Source of the DNA: Planctomycetaceae bacterium
GTDB lineage: Bacteria; Planctomycetota; Phycisphaerae; UBA1845; UTPLA1
DNA length: 64,000 nt
Direction: 5' to 3'
Assembly (NCBI GenBank): GCA_006969385.1
Contig: CP030884.1
Span: 4,830,249 to 4,894,248 of the forward strand
Part shown: piece after piece, positions 27,954 to 36,208 of the stretch
Layout of the letters: each line of letters begins with the position of its first letter
Numbering within the stretch: the first letter of the stretch is position 1
Translations under genes and position numbers: made by a program
Notes under the pieces: generated by a model
The model's database searches: none
The model's input: only the letters and a program-made list of their open reading frames with translations
Told to the model about the DNA's origin: nothing

Positions 27954-28257
27954 GGGTGCCATGCCGACCCAACCGAAGTAATGCATTAACTTAGGGAGGG
28001 GTAACACTGCGAGGGATCACCCAAACGCAAAACCAACTAGAAGGTCGGCATGCTTGAGACACGCGAGTGCCGAAAATCTAGCTTTATGGTCGATACCGAC
28101 CACAATGTAATGAACTGATAAAGCCAATATCAGAGTATGAGGTTGTCGTGCAACAAAGCATGCCGACCTTCAAGTTGGTCTCGCGAATGTGTGAGCCCGA
28201 TGTAACCTAAGATTCATAGATACACAACCTCAAGACAGGTAGGTCGGCATGGCACCC
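27954..28257. repeat. 304-bp symmetric palindromic element, copy A
   Basis: Two nested inverted repeats share one centre (28105.5). The outer pair is GGGTGCCATGCCGACC at 27954-27969 and its exact complement at 28242-28257. The inner pair is 22 bp long with one mismatch, at 28032-28053 and 28158-28179, built around AAGGTCGGCATGC. Sequence between the pairs is also partly complementary, and a small perfect stem (TGGTCG/CGACCA, 28087-28102) lies near the middle. The element fills most of the gap between a 68-residue membrane protein gene and an unknown gene. A second copy with the same length and arm offsets is at 49390-49693 and a half copy at about 47540-47695. No target-site duplication is obvious. 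Likely a non-autonomous mobile or recombination element. Confidence 0.8.
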
Positions 28258-28321
28258 AGAACGGGTAGGTAAGCGGTAAGATCCGAACGCTGATCAATCA
28301 TACGAGCCACCGCATATACTT

Positions 28322-29176
28322 ATGTCACAACAAACTCACACATTCAGGATTCTGATCGACGGGCGACATAACGCTGACGGCTGCATCCATACATATTGGG
28401 CCACCGCGGATCAATTAGGGCACGCGATCGAACTGGCGGTAAACGCCGCCCGTACCAGACAACTGGTCAATCCCGTCGCCTGCGAGGCCACTATCGTCGA
28501 CGAAGTTCCAAGCGGTACTGTCCAATTCGAGCCGAGTCTTTATTGCACTGATGAATCCCACCTCTACCCGATTGCATCGGGAAACGACCCATTTCAGTAC
28601 CCAGTCGGAATTATCCCAAGCGACAACGGCGACGATGCCGACCCCGATGAGATCAAGGAGGCCTATTCGATTGACATTGATGAGAAGCCCTATGATGTCG
28701 AAGTCGTCGTCGACCGCCGGCGCATCGAAGATCTATTTTTCAGCCTTGTAGAGCAACTTCCCGCAGCGAGCGCATTAGAAGTTCGCATTTGTGGTCATTG
28801 GGATAACACGCAAAGGACAGAAATTTGGCTCAGCCCTGATTGGAATTCCAAAAGAACCGTCATCGACTACTTAACGACGCGTAAGAACGACCTTCTTTGT
28901 AGCGGGTTTGTAGAATTTGCCGTTTACTGTCGTCCACAAAAGTGCACATTGAGAGTCGACGATCACAAGACGATTGCGTTTTACTCTGAGTCGAAGAGCG
29001 ATTTGAGTGAGTTCGTTATTAATATCGAAAGGCTAGGAATTCAGCGTCATACTCCGTTCCTGACCATCGCGCGCGGCTTTCGTCATAATCACTATCGCCC
29101 CACAACCTCACTCGATCGAATTGAACTGGTGAAAACGCTGGAATCGGATGGTTTTCGGCTAGTCGATAGCTTGTAG
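28322..29176 (+). CDS. Hypothetical protein, no recognised domain
   Basis: 284 residues with no signal peptide or transmembrane segment; acidic, mixed alpha/beta. I recognise no family. The N-terminal about 75 residues (FRILIDGRHNADGCIHTYWA onward) look like a small sheet domain with a helix. The C-terminal half has alternating strands and an Arg/His-rich patch (TIARGFRHNHYRP). Base composition is visibly more AT-rich than the neighbours, and the gene follows a palindromic element, so recent acquisition is plausible. It could be part of a polymorphic-toxin or immunity-type set, but that is only a guess from context. Confidence 0.6.
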   Translation: MSQQTHTFRILIDGRHNADGCIHTYWATADQLGHAIELAVNAARTRQLVNPVACEATIVDEVPSGTVQFEPSLYCTDESHLYPIASGNDPFQYPVGIIPSDNGDDADPDEIKEAYSIDIDEKPYDVEVVVDRRRIEDLFFSLVEQLPAASALEVRICGHWDNTQRTEIWLSPDWNSKRTVIDYLTTRKNDLLCSGFVEFAVYCRPQKCTLRVDDHKTIAFYSESKSDLSEFVINIERLGIQRHTPFLTIARGFRHNHYRPTTSLDRIELVKTLESDGFRLVDSL

Positions 29177-29351
29177 CATGATGACTAAGGCGCAGGCGCG
29201 TGATCGCAATCAAATAGGCAGAACGAGTGGTTGGCGTAGTTTGTACTCAACCCACCAAAATGTGCGCGATACCCGAGGGTGCGTTAACTGCACCCCACAA
29301 TACGCCTATCGCACAAATCGCTTGGCTGTGTCAACCATACGGGAAATTGCC

Positions 29352-29594
29352 ATGCTAACGAAAGACGATGCTATCCTGGTTGCCTCCAATATCGTAAAGG
29401 AACGATGGCACGTTTCTATAACACCTAGCAATGTCTCTAAATCACGAACGCGGCCGAATACTTGGGTAATCATGTTTTTACAACATGATATCTTGAACGC
29501 AAAGGGCCTAGGTGAACACATTGCGTCTGTCGACGGGGCGGTTTTTGTTGAAGTGAATGAGCGTACGGGTGAAGCAAAGGTCACTTCAATTTAG
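29352..29594 (+). CDS. Small hypothetical protein with beta-rich C-terminus
   Basis: 80 residues from the ATG at 29352; the frame is open upstream to 29178, but that part has no protein-like character. It opens with a helix (LTKDDAILVASNIVKERWHV) and ends in strands GAVFVEVNERTGEAKVTSI. That ending resembles small proteins in which a VEVN-x-x-TGE hairpin follows a central helix, sometimes found as immunity or accessory proteins. No firm family. It lies 175 bp after the unknown gene at 28322, in the same AT-richer stretch. Confidence 0.5.
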   Translation: MLTKDDAILVASNIVKERWHVSITPSNVSKSRTRPNTWVIMFLQHDILNAKGLGEHIASVDGAVFVEVNERTGEAKVTSI

Positions 29595-29723
29595 CCGAGC
29601 AATAACCCTAAACCCGTATGAATCTTCTTTTGTTTTCGCACATCCATAGTTTTCGATGCATCGACTGCCGAAATCCGCAATACATCTTCCCATTCCCCCA
29701 CCCTTCCCCCAAGATACCCGCCG

Positions 29724-30935
29724 ATGTCAGGCACCCTTCCAGCTCGGCGCTGCTCGTTGCACCACTTGGCGATTCCGTTCAAGCGGAAGGTCGCGCATGC
29801 GGCGTCCGAACGCATGAGCAGCGAGCCGCTGGTGTTTCAGCTCGAGTTGGCCAACCACACGATCGGCTACGGCGAAACCTTGCCGCGCGAATACGTAACG
29901 GGCGAATCGATCGCGCAGGTGCGCGCATCAATCGAGAACATCTTCATGCCGCTGTTGATCGACTTCCGACCGAGCAGCTTCGGCGAAGTGATCGAATTCG
30001 CCGCCGAGCTGCCGTGCGTCGACGAACGCGCCAAACCGATCGAACGCGCGCAACCCATCACCGCCGCGCGCGCCGCCGTCGAGGTGGCCGTGCTCGATGC
30101 CTACTCGCGCGCGTTCGGCACCGATCTCACGGCGCTGGCGGGTTACTTCGAAGAACTCTGGCTCGAACCGCCGGGCAGCACGCACACCGCGCGCTTCGCC
30201 TGCGTGGTGCCGGCCGTCGGCCCGGCCGAGACCAAGCGCATCGTCCGCCTGTTTCGCTTGATGGGTTTTCGAGACTTCAAGCTCAAGGTCGGCGACGACG
30301 GCGAAGCCAAGCGCGTCAAAGCCATCATGGTCTGCCTGCGCCGCATGCTCGCCAAAGAGCGCGGTACGCTCACGCTCGATGCCAACTCGGCCTGGAGCGT
30401 CGACGAAGCGCTAACCCATGCCCGCAACTGGGCCGACTTACCGTTGACCGCGCTGGAGCAACCGTTGGCGGCGAAGGATCTCGTCTCGCTGGCGTCGCTG
30501 GCGCACGATTGCCCGATTCCGCTGATGGCGGACGAGTCGCTCATCACCGAGGCCGACGCGACGGCGCTGATCGACGCCAAGGCGGCCAAGTGGTTCAACA
30601 TTCGCCTGAGCAAGAACGGCGGGCTGATCCCGTCGATTCGGCTTGCCATCCTGGCGCGGCGCGCGGGTTTGCAAATACAACTCGGCTGCATGGTGGGAGA
30701 AACGAGTATCCTGTCAGCCGCCGCCCGACGGTTTCTCCAGATCGTGCCCGGGATCACGCGCTGCGAGGGCAACTATGGCAATTGGCTCTTAAAAGGTGAC
30801 GTCATTCAGAAGCCGCTGGGCTTTGGTATGCGCGGTAAGTGGCGCACATTGAGTGGTTATGGGCTGGGGATCGACGTCGATTCCGAACTACTCGACCGCT
30901 GGGCGCTCACTGCACCGCAACGGTACGAGTTTTGA
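29724..30935 (+). CDS. Dipeptide epimerase-like enolase-superfamily enzyme
   Basis: 403 residues, close to the usual 350-400. It has an N-terminal capping domain followed by a TIM barrel. Enolase-superfamily residues are all visible: the KxK pair Lys186/Lys188 in FKLKVG, metal ligands Asp219 (LDANSAW), Glu245 (LEQPL) and Asp270 (MADES), the second base Lys297 (NIRLSKNGG) and the GCMVGE motif (321-326). This set matches L-Ala-D/L-Glu epimerases and related dipeptide epimerases of the muconate-lactonizing subgroup. These usually recycle peptidoglycan peptides, but specificity cannot be read from this. No peptidase or peptide transporter is adjacent. Confidence 0.87.
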   Translation: MSGTLPARRCSLHHLAIPFKRKVAHAASERMSSEPLVFQLELANHTIGYGETLPREYVTGESIAQVRASIENIFMPLLIDFRPSSFGEVIEFAAELPCVDERAKPIERAQPITAARAAVEVAVLDAYSRAFGTDLTALAGYFEELWLEPPGSTHTARFACVVPAVGPAETKRIVRLFRLMGFRDFKLKVGDDGEAKRVKAIMVCLRRMLAKERGTLTLDANSAWSVDEALTHARNWADLPLTALEQPLAAKDLVSLASLAHDCPIPLMADESLITEADATALIDAKAAKWFNIRLSKNGGLIPSIRLAILARRAGLQIQLGCMVGETSILSAAARRFLQIVPGITRCEGNYGNWLLKGDVIQKPLGFGMRGKWRTLSGYGLGIDVDSELLDRWALTAPQRYEF

Positions 30936-31025
30936 TCTCAGAGCGGCATGATGTCCGAGAATGGCGGTAAGCCTATGTGGTGTAACTGTTTCGGGTGCTG
31001 CCCGATTCGCGAAAACGATTGATTC

Positions 31026-31061
31026 TGCCCCCTGAAAAGCCATAGAGTTATGAAGGGGGCA
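31026..31061. other. Hairpin downstream of epimerase gene
   Basis: TGCCCCCT at 31026-31033 pairs with AGGGGGCA at 31054-31061. No T-run follows on either strand, so it is at best a weak or factor-assisted terminator. The rest of the gap from 30936 to 31214 shows nothing else that I can support. Confidence 0.35.
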
Positions 31062-31214
31062 TTCCGAATTTCGGGACATGGCCGTCGATGCGAATCGGAC
31101 CCAACCGCCACGGTTGCCCGATCTGAGCAGGCTGACCACAATGCCCCGCAATTATTGCGCCACCATCTGTGGCGCGCGCGACAGCGACTCGCTTAGGTGA
31201 ATTGGGCCACCAGA

Positions 31215-32570
31215 ATGGCAGCAGAACCCGTGCATAAAGATCCCAGCAAGAGTGGTTCGGCATCCAGAAGCGGTTCCGCAACCAAAGGCGGCTCCGCATC
31301 CGGCATCGCCGCCGGCTCGGCGGCCGGTACGCAGATCGGTCGCCTCGCGGTCGATGCCCGTCTCGCCACGCCCGAAGAAGTGCAAGCCTGCATCAAGAAG
31401 CGCGAAGCGCTCATCAAAGAAGGCAAGCGCTACGACCTGGGCAAAATCATGGTCAAGGCGGGCGTGATAACCGCTTCGCAGTTGAAGCGTTTGTTGTTGC
31501 CCTCGGGCGACGACACGATGACGCCCAATATTCAGCAAATCCCCGGCTTTCGCATCATGCAGAAGGTCGGCGCGGGCGCGATGGCAAGCGTTTATAAGGC
31601 GAAGCAACTGTCGCTGGATCGCATCGTCGCCATCAAGATTTTGCCCAAGCGCCTGAGCGAAGACGCCGAGTTTGTCGAGCGTTTCTACAAGGAAGGCCAG
31701 GCGGCCGCCCGCATGAACCACAACAACATCGTGCAGGCCATCGATGTCGGTGAATACGGCGGCTATCACTATTTCGTGATGGAGTTCGTCGACGGTCAGA
31801 CGGTTTACGATCATCTTGTCAAAGCGAAGCAATATAAAGAAGACGAAGCGCTCGATGTAATGATTCAAATTGCCAAGGCGCTTGAGCATGCCCACGACCG
31901 CGGGCTGATTCACCGCGATGTGAAACCCAAAAACATCATGTTAACCAAAGACGGTACGGCAAAGCTGGCCGATATGGGTTTGGCCCGCCAAGCCGACGAC
32001 GTTGCCGCCGCCGAAGCCGAAAAAGGCCGCGCCTTTGGCACGCCCTACTATATCTCTCCCGAGCAGATTCGCGGCGTGACCGACGTCGATGCACGCGCGG
32101 ATATCTACTCGCTGGGCGCGACGCTTTACCATATGCTGGCCGGCAAAGTCCCTTTTGAGGCGGCTACGCCCACGGCGATTATGCAGAAGCACTTAAAGCA
32201 AGGGATTACACCGCCCGACCATATCAATCCCAACATTTCGACAGGCATCGCGGAAGTCGTCGAACGCATGATGGCGAAGAATCGCAATCAGCGCTACCAG
32301 ACGTGCAAAGATGTCGTCACCGACTTGCAGCGCGTGCGCGATGGTAAGCCGCCGTTGGAAGCGCGATCGAACCTGCGCGACGATGTGTTGCAAAACTTGG
32401 CCGACGGCGCACACGCCGAAGAAGAATATTACGAACCACACCCGGCCCAGATGCGTCATCATACCGGCAGCACAACTCCGACTACTTCAACACCGGGCTG
32501 GTTGCTTGCAGTCGCGGGTGTTGAGTTTGTGGCAATCGTGATGCTCGTGCTGTTGTTAGCCTTCAAATAA
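31215..32570 (+). CDS. Membrane-anchored Ser/Thr protein kinase with GspE-N-like N-terminal domain
   Basis: 451 residues from the ATG at 31215; a GTG at 31197 would add six residues. A Ser/Gly-rich head (1-40) is followed by a small helical domain (about 41-95: IGRLAVDARLATPEEVQACI, LGKIMVKAGVITASQL), like the GspE/MshE N-terminal module. The PknB-type kinase domain (about 110-380) has the glycine loop GAGAMASVY (119-127), Lys141 in VAIKIL, HRDVKPKN (233-240) and DMG (253-255) in place of DFG. A C-terminal membrane anchor (WLLAVAGVEFVAIVMLVLLL) leaves the kinase in the cytoplasm with almost no external sensor. It lies about 300 bp upstream of the sigma factor gene on the same strand. Confidence 0.92.
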   Translation: MAAEPVHKDPSKSGSASRSGSATKGGSASGIAAGSAAGTQIGRLAVDARLATPEEVQACIKKREALIKEGKRYDLGKIMVKAGVITASQLKRLLLPSGDDTMTPNIQQIPGFRIMQKVGAGAMASVYKAKQLSLDRIVAIKILPKRLSEDAEFVERFYKEGQAAARMNHNNIVQAIDVGEYGGYHYFVMEFVDGQTVYDHLVKAKQYKEDEALDVMIQIAKALEHAHDRGLIHRDVKPKNIMLTKDGTAKLADMGLARQADDVAAAEAEKGRAFGTPYYISPEQIRGVTDVDARADIYSLGATLYHMLAGKVPFEAATPTAIMQKHLKQGITPPDHINPNISTGIAEVVERMMAKNRNQRYQTCKDVVTDLQRVRDGKPPLEARSNLRDDVLQNLADGAHAEEEYYEPHPAQMRHHTGSTTPTTSTPGWLLAVAGVEFVAIVMLVLLLAFK

Positions 32571-32578
32571 CCCGCAGA

Positions 32579-32662
32579 TTTTGCCGAACCCCCTCTCGAA
32601 AAAGTCAATCCGTTCATGCCCGCGCGAAATTTGTTGCGCTTCGGCAAAAATTGTTCTTTTTT
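32579..32662 (+). terminator. Long-loop inverted repeat with T-run after the kinase gene
   Basis: TTTTGCCGAA at 32579-32588 and TTCGGCAAAA at 32640-32649 are perfect 10-bp arms, separated by 51 nt and followed by TTGTTCTTTTTT. The loop is long for an intrinsic terminator, so this may be a terminator of the kinase transcript or part of the control region of the next gene. Confidence 0.4.
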
Positions 32663-32724
32663 ATGCTTGGCAAGACGTGCACTTCTTGTTTAGCATTCCC
32701 CGAAGCCGCAACAAAAACTTACAC

Positions 32725-32801
32725 GGAGGTCAGTTTTTTGCAGGCATGGATGCCTGACTCGAATTCCCATCCCTCACAACTTTCGGTCAAGCCTGACCTC
32801 C
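32725..32801 (+). promoter_or_regulatory. Structured region upstream of the sigma factor gene
   Basis: GGAGGTCAG at 32725-32733 is the exact complement of CTGACCTCC at 32793-32801. Inside it lies a perfect 7-bp hairpin, CAGGCAT-GG-ATGCCTG (32741-32756). The outer stem hides two ribosome-site-like GGAGG/CCTCC strings. If transcribed, it would fold just 66 nt before the likely start codon of the sigma factor (32868), so it could be a regulatory leader or a protein-binding site. No known riboswitch class was recognised. Confidence 0.45.
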
Positions 32802-32867
32802 TTCATATTTGAGACTCCTCCTCGCGGAGTGCGGGTGGTGTCTGCTGGAACGACGGAGTGTTCCTCC

Positions 32868-33653
32868 ATGAAGACCACGGCTTCTAACAAAGACGTAACC
32901 GCGCTCTGGACCAAGTACCTCAGCAGCGGCCACCCGGTCGAACTGCGCAACGAACTCATCGAGCACTACCGCCCGGTCGTGCACATGATGGCCGCGCGCC
33001 TCGCTCAAAAGCTGCCCGCGCAGATCAGCTACGACGAGATTTGCTCCGCCGGCTACGACGGACTGCTCGAAGCCGTTCAGGCGTACGACCCGTCGCACAA
33101 AGCCAAATTTGAAACCTTCTGCCAGCAGCGTATTCACGGTGCCGTGATGGACTGGCTCCGCACGCTCGACGGCCAAAGCCGTACCGTCCGCAGCTTTGAA
33201 AAGCAGCGGATGCACAAAAAGGAACTGCTCGATTCGTCGCTCGGCCGTCCGCCGACGGAAGACGAAATCGCCAAGAAGATGGGCATGACCCGCGATCGCT
33301 ACTCCGAACTCTCGCGCCTCTCGCGCCTCGGCCACGAAGTGCACCTTTCCGCCGTGCAAAACGATGACGACGGCCAACATCGCGGCTCGCCCGGCGGTTG
33401 GGATATCGCCGACAAGCACGCCGCCGATCCGTCGCAGCGCGTCACCCGTCAACTGCTCACCGACTACATCACCAAGGGCCTCAACCACGAAGAGCGCCTC
33501 GTGCTGGTGCTCTATTACACCGAAGGCCTCACCATGGCCGAGATCGGCTTGGTGTTGGACTTATCCGAATCGCGCGTGAGCCAGATTCACAAAGACGTGA
33601 TCGCCCGCCTGCGCCGCCGCTTCCACGAAGACGCAGCCGAATTGGTGGCGTAG
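32868..33653 (+). CDS. FliA/WhiG-type (sigma-28 group) RNA polymerase sigma factor
   Basis: 261 residues from the ATG at 32868, which has GGAG about 10 nt upstream; an earlier in-frame start at 32829 lacks one. Region 2 (about 10-85) includes HYRPVVHMMAARLA, SYDEICSAGYDGLLEAVQAY and FCQQRIHGAVMDWLRTLD. Region 3 (about 95-160) follows and region 4 (about 200-255) ends with LTMAEIGLVLDLSESRVSQI, the -35-binding helix-turn-helix. This layout matches the FliA/WhiG family, which controls flagella in many bacteria and development in actinomycetes. No flagellar gene is near, and the kinase gene upstream suggests a signalling link (inference). Confidence 0.9.
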   Translation: MKTTASNKDVTALWTKYLSSGHPVELRNELIEHYRPVVHMMAARLAQKLPAQISYDEICSAGYDGLLEAVQAYDPSHKAKFETFCQQRIHGAVMDWLRTLDGQSRTVRSFEKQRMHKKELLDSSLGRPPTEDEIAKKMGMTRDRYSELSRLSRLGHEVHLSAVQNDDDGQHRGSPGGWDIADKHAADPSQRVTRQLLTDYITKGLNHEERLVLVLYYTEGLTMAEIGLVLDLSESRVSQIHKDVIARLRRRFHEDAAELVA

Positions 33654-34222
33654 CAGCAGCTAGGACTCCCACGTATTCACATTTGGTTTGCATGCACACA
33701 AGCGCGTGACGGTTCGTCACGGCGTAGGCCATGGGCGTGCGCGAACTTATTCTTAGCCAATGTTGGAGTATTGTTTGGTGACAAGATTACTCCGCACCAG
33801 TGCAAGACGCGCCTATACCCTCACTAGGCGGCGCAGAACTACTCCGGCTTATCCTCATTTTGAGTTATGTGCGTCGCCGGCGTCATTTTGAACCATCGCG
33901 GTATGGTGGTGACGAAGCGGTTTATGCCACTTAACGACACAACGTTCCCAAGCCACCTGTGCGATTATTCCAAGCTGCCTATGCGGCGCAAATTGCCGAG
34001 TATGATGACTCATCCCAACGCATGCCCCGGTAGGGGCAAAATGAAAATAGCCCAGGAGTTCACTCCTGGGTTCGAAGCTCGAACATGTCTTGTATGTCTC
34101 TCGTCCCGGAGGGACTGAAGGATTTCCCGCTTGAATCACGTGTTTTATAATCCCAGAAAAGCAACTACCATCTCGGTCGCCCGCACAACCATCGAATAAA
34201 ATTCACCACCGCGCCATGCACG
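33654..34222. repeat. Gene-free gap with hairpin-rich planctomycete-type repeat
   Basis: No gene supported; frames on both strands between 33855 and 34139 read through repeat sequence and lack protein character. CGTGAC/GTCACG at 33705-33721 is a small hairpin just after the sigma factor. The stretch 34020-34130 holds GCCCCGGTAGGGGC (34024-34037) and the perfect stem CCCAGGAGT-TC-ACTCCTGGG (34051-34070), followed by CCCGGAGGGACTGAAGG. This resembles another non-coding repeat type common in planctomycetes. Confidence 0.5.
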
Positions 34223-34260
34223 CATAAAAAGAGGATCATTGGATACGCCCAATGATCCCC
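34223..34260 (-). terminator. Rho-independent terminator of the small lipoprotein gene
   Basis: On the minus strand a 10-bp perfect stem (34233-34242 with 34249-34258; GGATCATTGG/CCAATGATCC, 6-nt loop) is followed directly by CTCTTTTTATG. It begins 22 nt after the stop codon of the gene at 34282-34611. Confidence 0.85.
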
Positions 34261-34281
34261 AAATACCAACTGATCTAAGTA

Positions 34282-34611
34282 CTACCGTAAGCGCGTGCTC
34301 TGCTTAAATCCACGAATGAATCGTCGCGGCGTACTGCGATCGTTAAACGCGTTGCCGAAGTTGTCTTGATACAACTCCGTCGTCACGCTGCGCTCGACGG
34401 TTTCGTAACCGTTCGTCGTCGCGGGCCACGGGTTGCGGCCGAACTCCGTCGGGTTGTAGTCCGGTCGATTACGATCGAACATCAACACCGACCGCGGAGC
34501 GCGATAGACGACTGGTGCCGGTGCGTACGATTGCGAAGCACCGCAACCGCCGAGCAAACCGGCGAGTGCCGTCAGGCTGAGAATCAAGATGTGGCGGTAT
34601 CCGTTGATCAT
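34282..34611 (-). CDS. Small lipoprotein, unknown function
   Basis: 109 residues from the ATG at 34611; the frame extends to 34656 but a signal peptide fits the later start. The N-terminus is a lipoprotein signal (HILILSLTALAGLLGGCGAS) with the lipobox LGGC. The mature part is polar and Pro/Asn/Arg-rich (MFDRNRPDYNPTEFGRNPWP) with no recognised domain. It has its own terminator just downstream and no co-directional neighbour, so it is probably a single-gene unit. Probably an envelope lipoprotein; the family is not recognised. Confidence 0.7.
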   Translation of the reverse strand: MINGYRHILILSLTALAGLLGGCGASQSYAPAPVVYRAPRSVLMFDRNRPDYNPTEFGRNPWPATTNGYETVERSVTTELYQDNFGNAFNDRSTPRRFIRGFKQSTRLR

Positions 34612-34969
34612 GGTCGCTTCGCGTTTACGAGGTTGCTGTCGTCTTGCGAAGATCACGAGCGTGCACAGCGTGTGCCGCGATTTATCACGGCAGTTGTTTG
34701 CGGGAATGCGAAGCGCGAATTAACGGACGGCGGACGACGAAAGCGAATCTGGCTAGCGCGGATCGACGGGAATATCGGATTCGCGTGACTTAGATTTGCG
34801 GAAAAGGCAGCACCCTGAGGAGCATGCGCAGGCATCCGATTGGTCCACATGTTGCGTTTTCGCAACACCTGCTGATGCGAAGACACAACGCCGGACGGAC
34901 TTTTTTCTCGAATCCCATCGAGCGCCGCGTTAGATTGCCGGGGTAAGACTGGAGACCGAGAAGTCCGTT
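34612..34969. other. Intergenic region between divergent lipoprotein and zinc-ribbon genes
   Basis: No gene seen. A perfect hairpin TGTTGCG-TTTT-CGCAACA lies at 34850-34867. TAGATT at 34931-34936 could be a -10 box for the + strand gene, but its -35 partner is poor. The region must carry start signals in both directions. Confidence 0.35.
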
Positions 34970-36208
34970 ATGGATACCACTAACGCCGCCCAATCGACCG
35001 AACCGCAAGCACCGCGTGGCTTCTGTCCGCATTGCGATTACCCCATCGATCCGGGCTTGTGTCCGGAATGCGGCAAGACGGTTGCACCCGAAAAGCTGCG
35101 CAGTCGCTCACGCCGACAGCGGGTTCGGCGGCTAGCAAAGGTGGTCTTGCGACTGGTGCTTGTTGGCGTGCTGCTGGCGGGTGGGTATCGGTTTTATCAA
35201 AGCAAGCTTTGGGCACCGTATGTGCCGCTCAGTATCGTTCTGAATGAGAGTCAGAATGTTGACTGGGCACGGGCCGAGTTAGAACGACGGATATTTGGCA
35301 GCAACGTTGACCAAGAGACGCTAAACGCCGTGGCGGATGCGCTTGCTGAATTCAAGCTATCCTTAATGTCACCTCGCCCAAATGACATTCCTTTAAAGTT
35401 CGTACTCCAGCCGACATCTATCCCACTTCGTTACAACCTCGTCACCGGTCGATGTACAGCCAGAATTGACGGCACGGCAATAAATCAGAAGTTAATAGAG
35501 CCTGACATCAAGTGGTCTTACAGCCCGACTGTCCGATTCGGTATGGGAGCAGATGAGATCGATACCGAGCTTGCTCCCGGCAAACACAAGCTTGACGTCG
35601 CCCTCGACATAACGCTCTTCATGAATAGCAGTCGTGCAACCGGTGTCTATCATGCCCCCATTCAACGTACTGTCTCCATACAGTCCGAATTTGAGGTTTC
35701 AGACAAGCGTCTAAATGAATTCGTCACTTGCAAACCAGCAACCTCCGATGAACTTCAGAAAATAAGGGAGTCAATAAAGCTTAGTGTATGTACGGGATTG
35801 GCAGGCGAGCAACCATACCTATACGTACTGACACGCAACCCACCGCTACCGCTGCGCGGCGTTCTTAACATTTGCATACCGGGTGACCCGATTCCGTTTC
35901 ATACGCTTGAATTTGGCATACCGAATCCGCATTCGAACACGATCCAATCCAGGTCACTCGGTGGGCCCGACTTTGCACTGAATCCCAACTTGAAAGCCAT
36001 CGATCTTCGCTTTACGCCAGACTTGTTGCGGATCTTTGAGTACGACGCGACACCTCCCGCCGGAATTGAGATCATCTGGCGAGATATTCCACTGAACGTG
36101 TTGCACAGCAACACCGGCTATGTGAGCAACTTCAATATCAACAATTGGAGCGACGACTGGATCCGTGCCCCCACCGAGGTCAAACACTGGCCGACACCCA
36201 AAAATTAA
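34970..36208 (+). CDS. Zinc-ribbon membrane protein, unknown
   Basis: 412 residues. The N-terminus has a two-CxxC zinc ribbon (about 17-36: CPHCDYPIDPGLCPECG), a basic stretch (RSRSRRQRVRRLAKV), then one transmembrane helix (about 50-70). The remaining about 340 residues should be outside the cytoplasm and look beta-rich, without a recognised domain (LAPGKHKLDVALDITLFM). The gene becomes clearly AT-richer in its middle than its neighbours. Zinc-ribbon plus single-helix proteins with unique outer parts recur in planctomycetes. It reads alone, with no close partner. Confidence 0.68.
   Translation: MDTTNAAQSTEPQAPRGFCPHCDYPIDPGLCPECGKTVAPEKLRSRSRRQRVRRLAKVVLRLVLVGVLLAGGYRFYQSKLWAPYVPLSIVLNESQNVDWARAELERRIFGSNVDQETLNAVADALAEFKLSLMSPRPNDIPLKFVLQPTSIPLRYNLVTGRCTARIDGTAINQKLIEPDIKWSYSPTVRFGMGADEIDTELAPGKHKLDVALDITLFMNSSRATGVYHAPIQRTVSIQSEFEVSDKRLNEFVTCKPATSDELQKIRESIKLSVCTGLAGEQPYLYVLTRNPPLPLRGVLNICIPGDPIPFHTLEFGIPNPHSNTIQSRSLGGPDFALNPNLKAIDLRFTPDLLRIFEYDATPPAGIEIIWRDIPLNVLHSNTGYVSNFNINNWSDDWIRAPTEVKHWPTPKN

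Noticed and set aside
27948..29351. Integron attC sites next to small cassette-like genes
   Set aside because: The palindromes are long and the cargo is cassette-like, but no GTTRRRY/RYYYAAC core pairs at the ends were found and no integrase is in the window.
29618..30799. 393-codon + strand frame overlapping the epimerase
   Set aside because: Arg/Ala/His-rich out-of-frame reading of the enolase-superfamily gene, which has every catalytic residue in its own frame.
33855..34139. Overlapping short frames on both strands (83 and 94 codons)
   Set aside because: They run through the CCCAGGAGT hairpin repeat; such frames are repeat-derived.
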